This document shows positions 9,638-15,775 of a DNA stretch of 15,775 bases, piece after piece. The position numbers and the translations under genes were made by a program. This stretch comes from Prevotellaceae bacterium UBA7028. Its GTDB lineage: Bacteria > Bacteroidota > Bacteroidia > Bacteroidales > Bacteroidaceae. The notes below the pieces were generated by a model. It ran no database searches, was not told the origin of the DNA, and saw only the letters and a list, made by a program, of their open reading frames with translations. Where the stretch lies: positions 1 to 15,775 of the forward strand of contig DLBF01000114.1 in NCBI GenBank assembly GCA_002494215.1. The letters are read 5' to 3'. Each line of letters begins with the position of its first letter. Position 1 is the first letter of the stretch.

Positions 9638-12600
9638 AACAAAAACTAATCTTATTACTTTGTGCCCTTCTCAGTTCTCCTGGTATTTGGGCGATTGATG
9701 TGAAGATTGCAAATACCAGTAGCGGACTTCCTACAGCAGCTGGTTTTGGCTCTTTTTCCGGTCAGGTGTTTACTACTGCCAACGGCTCTGGATTGTCCGG
9801 CGTAACGGTAACGGCAGCATCGGGTGTTACTATTGGTGAACAAACAGTCAATGCTGCTGATTATGGAAATTGCTTTAAAATTGTAACGGCTTCAGGAGGT
9901 ACGGATTATCGTGTTACACTGGCTGTCCCCGATGGCTATGTCATCACAGGTTATAATCTGTCTTGTTCGGCTAATTCATATTCTGCTGCTCATACGCTGA
10001 CTTCTGAGGATGGCAGTGTATCTGTCGTGGCCAGCTCTCCACCATATAATAACCCTACAGGATCCAAGTCTTTCGAGGTAACGGGTTTGAATGCACAATC
10101 CACCTATTTTACCATTAATACAGCCAACAAAGGCAACACTCTCTATATTCCGCATTTTAGCATTATGGTAGTGCCTGTCGGTACTAAAATCGTTGATGTT
10201 ACGTATGAACTATACGAGAGTGATGGTATAACGAAGGTGACAAGTGTTGTTGTTCAGCAAGAGGCAGGCAGCAATCCCGTTATTCCGGAGGATATTACTT
10301 CAAACACATTCTATACCTATGACTATGCGGGTACCATCGGTGATGAGAATTGCATCATTAAGGTAATACGTACTTTGAAGGATGGTATTATATGCCCTAT
10401 CTCGAATCTTAGCAACACAAAGGCATATAAGATTGTTGTTCCTCGAGGCACTTACACCGTTAACAATGGTAAGTTGGCTAATACCGTCAAGGATGCTTCC
10501 TATCCTGTCAACTACTTTGCTTTGATAAGTTATGAGGATAAGTACTATATGTGGAGTCTTGAGGCAGGAAAGTTCGTTGCTGGCAATGGAGCAAATCTGA
10601 CAGATACACCTATTCCTGTATCTTTTGCTGCATCGACTTCGCCCTCATTCTTGATAAAATCAGGTTCGAATACTCTAAATGCAACCTCTGGTTTCGAAAC
10701 CGGTGCAGGCTTCGACAGCTGGAGTGCTGCAGATATGGGTAACCAATGTATAATATATGAGGTAGAGGACTTTAATCCTTCAGATGTTCTTTCTACCATC
10801 GAGCTATATCTTTCCTCTGTGGAGGTGAACTTTGCTGTTAATGTGACTGGTGTGACCGAGGCAGAGAACACCCGTGTGGGTAAATTTATGATGTCAGTCA
10901 ATAATGAGACAGTGAATAAATATCTCTATGCTGACACTGAGACACAAACACTAGGCAACCTTCCTGCCGCTCTGATTACTGCTACAGCAACAAGCTACCG
11001 TGGCTATGAATTTACGGGCTTTACGGTAGGTGAGAAGGATTATGGTACCAGCATTGAGGTGGGTGAATTGGCTGAGGTCGCTGATGGCGCTACATTAGTA
11101 GCTAACTACACGGCATCAACAGGTAATGGCCTTGTCCTATGGTACGATTATAGCGATGACAATAAGTCTTCATACCGTATTCCTGCCATTGTACGTACAC
11201 AGAGTGGTCGACTGGTTGCTTTCTCTGATTACAGACCAGGTAAACAGGATGTTGGTATAGGTGCATGTAGCATAGAGCGTCGTTACAGCGATGACAATGG
11301 TGATACATGGAGTTCCGCTCTGTGCGTAGCAGAGGGCAACTGGGGCGTTAATACAGCCAACGTCATTGAATGGGGCTTTGGTGATGCTGCCGTAGTAGCA
11401 GATAATACGCCTGGTAACTCTGGCAATGATGTCCTGATGATCTGCTGTGGTGGTAATGCCAAGTGGATTAGCTCGACCTATAACCCCGATGTCAGTCAGG
11501 CTCAACAAGGCTGCGTAAGATGGCGTTCAACAGATGGCGGTGTCACATGGGGCAACTATGAATATATCATGCCTGATATTATGCAGGCCTTCGTAGATGC
11601 CGGTATCCGAGCACAGGACGGCAGCAGTGGTATCGTACGTGCATTCTTCTCGAGCGGTAAGATTACGCAGTCTGTCCGTAAGGCAGCAGGTGCCCAGTAC
11701 AACCGTATCTATAGTGCCATTGTTGTGAACGGCGGTGATGTGGTGGTGTATTCTGACGACTTCGGTGCTACGTGGAAGGTGTTAGGTAATCAGATAGCCA
11801 ACAGCGGTGATGAAGCACATGTGATAGAACTCCCTGATGGCTCAGTCCTGCTCATGGGGCGTGGCAATAGCAGCCGCTGGGTGAATGTTTTCAACTATTC
11901 TGATTTCAATACGGCTGCCGGGCAGTGGGATGCCACCGGTCAATGGAACAATGCTGTTGCTACGGCCTGCAACGGCGACGTTGAGGTAGTGGAGGCATAC
12001 GATGCTTATGGTGATAAGAATACAGTTGTCTTGCAGACTGCCCCCATGTACGGTAGTCAGCGCCGTGATGTGCAGTACTACTATATTGCCGTGCCTAAGG
12101 AAAAGGGTTTTGCCGTAACGGATTTCTCTACCTTTGGCGGTGCCAGCTGGACACAAGGCATGAACGTATCACATAACTGGAGTGCCTATTCTGCCCTTCT
12201 CAATAATGGTGACGGTACCTTTGATATCCTCTTTGAGGAGTGTGCCAAAGGCGAGACGGTAAGTCCTCTTGGCTACTGTATAGTTTATCAGAAGGGACAC
12301 AGCATTCAGAACATCACTAACAGACAGTTCTACTTAACCAAGGAGCAGGCAGAGGAAGAGGCTGTGAAGTCACCGCGTCCCGGTCACTTCTATCGCTTCA
12401 AGGGAACGGCATCCAATGCTTACATTACAGGAACCGCTCCGCTTTCCACAACAACAGCTACTGATGCAACAACCATCTGGTACTTCGCTCCTGAAGGACT
12501 GGTATCTTATTCTGTCGGTCAGTACCTCGACGGTGGCGCAAAATCTCTGGCTCCTGTAGGTACCAGCTACAAGGCTGCTGTTGAGCCCAACAGTTACCAT

Positions 12601-13266
12601 GAAGGCAAGTACACCATCAAGACGAACGGTTACTATAGCTATGACAAGGACAGCAACCATACCATAGACCGTGGTTCTTCCTATAATAATGATGTACGTT
12701 ACGCTTGGGTAGTAGAGGATGTAAATGTGCTACCTGTCAGCATCTCCGAGGTAGGATACGCTACATTGTGTTCTCCTGTATCATTAGAGATTCCTGAAGG
12801 TATAAAAGCTTATTACGGTGAAGATAAAGGCGATGAACTTTTGTTTACGAAAATAGAAGATGGTATTATACCAGCTAATACGGGAGTTATCCTGAAGGGT
12901 GAAGAAGGCATTTATAACTTTAAAGTCACAATGGGAGGTTCTGCCAGCAGCATTCTTACAGGAACATTTGCTACTATCAACCGCCCGGAGAACAGCTATA
13001 TCTTTGCTAATGGCTCTCAGGGTGTGGCCTTCTACAAAGATGGTGCCAGTGTCATTCCCGCCTTTAAGGCATATCTGGAAGCTGAATCAGGTGGCGATGT
13101 TAAAACCTTCTACTTCAATGAGGAAGGAGCTACTTCATTAAATGAAGAATTAAGAGTGAAGAATGAAGAGTTTGCTCCCGTTGTTTATGATCTTGCTGGA
13201 CGCAAGCTTAATTCACAATTGCCGAAGGGAATTTATATCGTTAACGGGAAAAAAGTGGTGTTATAA
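9634..13266 (+). CDS. Secreted multidomain sialidase (GH33 exo-alpha-sialidase) with T9SS tail
   Basis: The product has 1210 aa with signal peptide MKQKLILLLCALLSSPGIWA. The GH33 propeller begins near residue 500. YRIP at 514-517 is the RIP motif with the first catalytic-triad Arg, and QDVG after SDYRPGK fits the acid/base Asp. Asp boxes lie at about 552 (SDDNGDTW), 632 (STDGGVTW) and 707 (SDDFGATW). ELPDGSVLLMGRGNSSR and AYSALLNNGDGTFDILFEE fit later triad and Tyr/Glu regions. It would release terminal sialic acid from host glycoproteins such as mucins. Roughly 480 residues before the propeller and about 240 after it look like beta-rich carbohydrate-binding or Prevotella-type accessory modules. 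The end (VYDLAGRKL, then LPKGIYIVNGKKVVL) is a type A T9SS sorting signal, preceded by repeat-encoded NEELRVKNEEF (1170-1180). Confidence 0.9.
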   Translation: MKQKLILLLCALLSSPGIWAIDVKIANTSSGLPTAAGFGSFSGQVFTTANGSGLSGVTVTAASGVTIGEQTVNAADYGNCFKIVTASGGTDYRVTLAVPDGYVITGYNLSCSANSYSAAHTLTSEDGSVSVVASSPPYNNPTGSKSFEVTGLNAQSTYFTINTANKGNTLYIPHFSIMVVPVGTKIVDVTYELYESDGITKVTSVVVQQEAGSNPVIPEDITSNTFYTYDYAGTIGDENCIIKVIRTLKDGIICPISNLSNTKAYKIVVPRGTYTVNNGKLANTVKDASYPVNYFALISYEDKYYMWSLEAGKFVAGNGANLTDTPIPVSFAASTSPSFLIKSGSNTLNATSGFETGAGFDSWSAADMGNQCIIYEVEDFNPSDVLSTIELYLSSVEVNFAVNVTGVTEAENTRVGKFMMSVNNETVNKYLYADTETQTLGNLPAALITATATSYRGYEFTGFTVGEKDYGTSIEVGELAEVADGATLVANYTASTGNGLVLWYDYSDDNKSSYRIPAIVRTQSGRLVAFSDYRPGKQDVGIGACSIERRYSDDNGDTWSSALCVAEGNWGVNTANVIEWGFGDAAVVADNTPGNSGNDVLMICCGGNAKWISSTYNPDVSQAQQGCVRWRSTDGGVTWGNYEYIMPDIMQAFVDAGIRAQDGSSGIVRAFFSSGKITQSVRKAAGAQYNRIYSAIVVNGGDVVVYSDDFGATWKVLGNQIANSGDEAHVIELPDGSVLLMGRGNSSRWVNVFNYSDFNTAAGQWDATGQWNNAVATACNGDVEVVEAYDAYGDKNTVVLQTAPMYGSQRRDVQYYYIAVPKEKGFAVTDFSTFGGASWTQGMNVSHNWSAYSALLNNGDGTFDILFEECAKGETVSPLGYCIVYQKGHSIQNITNRQFYLTKEQAEEEAVKSPRPGHFYRFKGTASNAYITGTAPLSTTTATDATTIWYFAPEGLVSYSVGQYLDGGAKSLAPVGTSYKAAVEPNSYHEGKYTIKTNGYYSYDKDSNHTIDRGSSYNNDVRYAWVVEDVNVLPVSISEVGYATLCSPVSLEIPEGIKAYYGEDKGDELLFTKIEDGIIPANTGVILKGEEGIYNFKVTMGGSASSILTGTFATINRPENSYIFANGSQGVAFYKDGASVIPAFKAYLEAESGGDVKTFYFNEEGATSLNEELRVKNEEFAPVVYDLAGRKLNSQLPKGIYIVNGKKVVL
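13141..13171. repeat. GAAGAGTGAA-type repeat translated at the sialidase C-terminus
   Basis: AATGAAGAAT/TAAGAGTGAAGAATGAAGAG is the same family and orientation as 4139-4172 and the reverse of 6701-6732. It is read in frame as NEELRVKNEE, forming the junction between the last accessory domain and the secretion tail. Confidence 0.75.
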
Positions 13267-13300
13267 TTCAAAATTGATAAATTCAAAATTATAGAAAGAG

Positions 13301-13474
13301 ATGAAAAGACAATATATAATACCCAAGTCAAAAGTAGAGCAATCAGAGTGTTTTACATTCATTGCTGTATCGACTGCTACATGGAAGAAGTATGATGAGG
13401 GCGCTGGAGAAAATGGTAGCCTTGTTAATGAACAAAAGTCTTTTTTTGAGGACTCTGAATGGAGCGATGATTGA
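13301..13474 (+). CDS. Small acidic protein, 57 aa, downstream of the sialidase
   Basis: It opens MKRQYIIPKSKVEQSECF and ends SFFEDSEWSDD, basic at the start and acidic at the end. I associate the pattern MK(K/R)xYIxPxxxV followed by a variable middle and an acidic, Trp-containing tail with many short Prevotella/Bacteroides hypotheticals found after surface-protein genes; their function is unknown to me. It starts 34 nt after the sialidase stop behind AGAAAGAG, which may act as a weak Shine-Dalgarno. It is followed 35 nt later by a strong terminator, so it probably shares the sialidase transcript. No membrane segment is evident. Confidence 0.6.
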   Translation: MKRQYIIPKSKVEQSECFTFIAVSTATWKKYDEGAGENGSLVNEQKSFFEDSEWSDD

Positions 13475-13509
13475 TATGCCTGCATAACCTAAATGATTAG
13501 AGGTTAGAA

Positions 13510-13543
13510 AAAAACAGAGGTAGGGTTTCTTGCCTCTGTTTTT
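13510..13543. terminator. Strong intrinsic terminator after the sialidase unit
   Basis: AAAAACAGAGG (13510-13520) pairs perfectly over 11 bp with CCTCTGTTTTT (13533-13543), whose 3' end is the U-tract. The loop is 12 nt. It ends the sialidase/57-aa transcript ahead of the symporter promoter. Confidence 0.9.
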
Positions 13544-13574
13544 ATGAATGAGCAGAAAGAATCTTTATGATAAT

Positions 13575-13606
13575 TTTGGCTATTACAATAAGTTCATGTA
13601 CTTTTG
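13575..13606 (+). promoter_or_regulatory. Promoter of the symporter-peptidase operon
   Basis: TTTG (13575-13578), a 20-nt spacer and TACTTTTG (13599-13606) fit the Bacteroidota consensus. The -7 element lies 52 nt before the symporter ATG. Confidence 0.8.
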
Positions 13607-13658
13607 CAGATTATTTAATTGATAATTGTCCTTTTCGGGGTGATACTTTACTGTACTG

Positions 13659-15026
13659 ATGGATTCGATTTACAATTTATTCTCTTATCTCAGCTCCATC
13701 TTATGGGGCTGGCCAATGATTATATTATTGCTGGGTACGCATGTGTTCCTCACTATCAGATTGCGTATTCCGCAACGGAAGTTGTTGACTGGTATTCGCT
13801 TGTCAGTACAGAAGGATAAAGGCGCAACGGGAGATGTGTCGCAGTTCGGAGCTTTAGCCATGGCTTTGGCAGCTACTATCGGCACGGGTAACATCGTTGG
13901 GGTGGCTACTGCTGTAGCATTAGGTGGACCCGGCGCAGTCTTCTGGTGCTGGTTGACAGGGGTCTTTGGCATTGCCACTAAGTACGCAGAGGGTCTGCTG
14001 GCCGTGAAATATCGTGTAAAGGGCAGTGACGGAAAGACATACGGGGGCCCTATGTATGCGTTGGAAAACGGTTTAGGCATGAAGTGGCTGGCACTGCTCT
14101 TCGCCATCTTTACAGCCTTGGCCAGCTTCGGCATTGGCTGTACGGTGCAGGCCAACTCCATTGCTCTGCTGGCAAGAGAGACCTTCGGTATTCCTACTTG
14201 GACAGTGGGACTGTTTATCTGTCTGCTTACGGCACTTGTGATCATGGGAGGTGTGAAGTCCATAGCCCGTGTATGCACTATTTTTGTCCCCTTCATGGCA
14301 GCGCTTTATGTGGTGGGATGTATTGTGATTCTTTGCATGAACGGTGACTATGTATGGGCTGCCGTACAGCTTATTGTTGAGTCGTCCTTTAATCCTACGG
14401 CAGCTAGTGGCGGCTTTGTGGGAGCTACGGTTATGATGGCAGCACGCTATGGTATAGCCCGCGGTCTGTTCTCGAATGAGAGCGGTATGGGTAGTGCTCC
14501 CATCGTAGCAGCAGCGGCACAGACGCGTAATCCCGTCAGGCAGGCCCTGGTGTCCAGTACAGGTACGTTCTGGGACACTGTTGTCATCTGTGCCCTGACC
14601 GGTCTGGTGATTGTGAGCAGTATATTGGCATACCCCGACATCAGCTATGCCGACGGTGCGGCACTGACGAAGGAGGCATTCTCCAAGATCCCGTATGTGG
14701 GTGCTCCGCTGCTTACCTTCGGTATTCTGACCTTTGCCTTCAGCACCATTCTAGGGTGGTGCTATTACGGTGAGTGTGCCGTTAATTACATTGAGCATCA
14801 TCGCATCAACCGCTTTTATCGCATCCTGTACATTGTGGCTTTGTTCTTCGGCAGTATCATCAGCCTGGATGTTATCTGGAATATTGCCGACACTATGAAC
14901 GCCCTTATGACCATCCCCAATCTGGTAGCCCTGCTCCTGCTAAGTGGAGTAGCTGCCCGTGAGACCAAGAAATATCTATGGGAAGGACGCCTTGACGAGG
15001 ATATTGAAAAGTATGACGAACCATAA
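13659..15026 (+). CDS. Sodium:alanine/glycine symporter, AGCS family
   Basis: The product has 455 aa, the normal length for the family, with about ten or more hydrophobic helices. The AGCS signature GALAMALAATIGTGNIVGVA lies at residues 64-83 and is followed by ALGGPGAVFWCW. ARGLFSNESGMGSAPI and YGGPMYALENGLG are further hallmark segments. It would import alanine or glycine, possibly D-forms, with Na+ across the inner membrane. The transport substrate within the family cannot be read from sequence alone. It is the first gene of an operon with a peptidase 15 nt downstream, which could pair amino-acid uptake with peptide breakdown. No frameshift or missing segment is seen. Confidence 0.93.
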   Translation: MDSIYNLFSYLSSILWGWPMIILLLGTHVFLTIRLRIPQRKLLTGIRLSVQKDKGATGDVSQFGALAMALAATIGTGNIVGVATAVALGGPGAVFWCWLTGVFGIATKYAEGLLAVKYRVKGSDGKTYGGPMYALENGLGMKWLALLFAIFTALASFGIGCTVQANSIALLARETFGIPTWTVGLFICLLTALVIMGGVKSIARVCTIFVPFMAALYVVGCIVILCMNGDYVWAAVQLIVESSFNPTAASGGFVGATVMMAARYGIARGLFSNESGMGSAPIVAAAAQTRNPVRQALVSSTGTFWDTVVICALTGLVIVSSILAYPDISYADGAALTKEAFSKIPYVGAPLLTFGILTFAFSTILGWCYYGECAVNYIEHHRINRFYRILYIVALFFGSIISLDVIWNIADTMNALMTIPNLVALLLLSGVAARETKKYLWEGRLDEDIEKYDEP

Positions 15027-15041
15027 ATATAATACAACTAT

Positions 15042-15775
15042 ATGAAAGATATTCCAAAATGTCGGGTGCTTGCTGCTGCGCTGCTTACAACATTTATGGG
15101 TCTTGCACTCCATGCTAATGCCAGCCAAGCTATTACTCCGCTATGGTTAAGAGATGTTCAGGTTAGTCCTGACGGTTTACAGGTTATCTTCTGCTATAAA
15201 GGGGATATCTACAAGGTCTCTGCAAGCGGAGGAACGGCTCTACAACTAACCACGCAGAACAGTTATGAATGTTCTCCCGTATGGAGCGCTGATGGCAAGC
15301 ATATTGCTTTTGCCAGTGACAGACATGGAAATATGGATATTTTTGTAATGTCTGCCGAGGGCGGTTCCGCCACACGACTGACCTATAACAGTGTGCCTGA
15401 GATACCTCAAGCTTTCACACCCGATGGCAAATGGATACTGTTCGGTGCTCAGATTCAGGATCCTGCAGAGAGTGTTCTGTTCCCGTCAAACAATTTGCCC
15501 GAACTGTATAAGGTACCCGTGAAAGGTGGCCGAACGCTGCAGGTGTTAGGTACGCCTACTGAGATGCTGAACTTCGCCCCCGATGGCAAGAGCTTCTATT
15601 ATCAAGATCGCAAAGGCTATGAGGATGAGTGGCGTAAGCATCATACTTCTTCTATTACCCGGGATGTATGGTTCTATGATGCCAAGAGTGGTAAGCATAC
15701 AAATGTAACGGCTCATGCTGGCGAGGACCGTAACCCTGTGATTAGTGCTGACGGCAAGACACTCTACTTCCTGAG
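15042..15775 (+). CDS. Tricorn-like S41 family peptidase, N-terminal part (cut by window edge)
   Basis: 244 codons are present, with no stop before the window ends. A signal peptide spans about residues 1-28 (MKDIPKCRVLAAALLTTFMG then LALHANASQA). It is followed by WD40-like/PD40 propeller repeats of the TolB/tricorn type: SPDGLQVIFCYKGDIYKV, then PVWSADGKHIAFASDRHG with NMDIFVMSAEGG, then FTPDGKWILFGA and ISADGKTLYFL. In full-length Bacteroidota relatives this propeller precedes a PDZ and an S41 (C-terminal-processing-type) serine protease domain; those parts lie outside the window, so a propeller-only protein cannot be excluded. It is probably periplasmic. Spacing of 15 nt after the symporter and no promoter in between indicate one operon. 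Confidence 0.8.
   Translation, partial: MKDIPKCRVLAAALLTTFMGLALHANASQAITPLWLRDVQVSPDGLQVIFCYKGDIYKVSASGGTALQLTTQNSYECSPVWSADGKHIAFASDRHGNMDIFVMSAEGGSATRLTYNSVPEIPQAFTPDGKWILFGAQIQDPAESVLFPSNNLPELYKVPVKGGRTLQVLGTPTEMLNFAPDGKSFYYQDRKGYEDEWRKHHTSSITRDVWFYDAKSGKHTNVTAHAGEDRNPVISADGKTLYFL

Noticed and set aside
13685..14296. A 203-codon minus-strand frame opposite the symporter
   Set aside because: It is antisense to the conserved AGCS signature region, so it is an artefact of the hydrophobic codons of the sense gene.

Overview
The window reads as the chromosome of a Bacteroidales bacterium, most likely Prevotella/Segatella or a close relative. Repeated TAnnTTTG -7 elements point this way, several with a TTTG/CAAA partner 19-20 nt away. 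So do a type IX secretion tail on a sialidase, and families largely confined to Bacteroidota (smalltalk protein, DUF4248, HU-HIG type DNA-binding protein). No rRNA, tRNA, CRISPR array or insertion sequence was recognised.

Layout. (1) 1-1450, minus strand: the N-terminal end of a probable type I restriction specificity subunit (HsdS) and an overlapping Fic protein with a winged-helix tail. A run of helically phased TTGC sites lies at the Fic promoter. (2) 1862-2708, plus: two overlapping uncharacterised genes that share a short motif. (3) 2728-3405, minus: a HigBA-type toxin-antitoxin pair with a clear promoter. (4) 3627-8731, plus: a multi-gene cassette made of a promoter running straight into a terminator hairpin, a structured leader, a 114-aa unknown protein, a nested palindrome, a DUF3987-like ATPase/helicase, a CHC2/TOPRIM primase, a DUF4248-like small helix-turn-helix protein, an HU-like protein, a 32-aa smalltalk protein and a T7-lysozyme-type amidase. 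(5) 8899-9432, minus: an uncharacterised helical protein. (6) 9503-13474, plus: a 28-aa upstream ORF overlapping the start of a large secreted GH33 sialidase, then a 57-aa ORF and a strong terminator. (7) 13575-end: an AGCS sodium:alanine/glycine symporter followed 15 nt later by a tricorn-like (S41) peptidase cut by the window edge.

The cassette in region 4 is the strongest candidate for an undescribed system. It joins replication-type enzymes, a nucleoid-like protein and a signal-less peptidoglycan amidase preceded by a one-helix membrane peptide, without capsid, integrase or transposase genes. It is also packed with short repeats: GC-rich REP-like palindromes, GAAGAGTGAA-type, TTCAAG/CCTGGAA-type and AATTCATA-type. 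Several are translated in frame inside genes, three of them in the primase alone, and others supply stop codons, a Shine-Dalgarno sequence or a terminator-like hairpin.

Functional assignments come from motifs read by eye. No database search was run.
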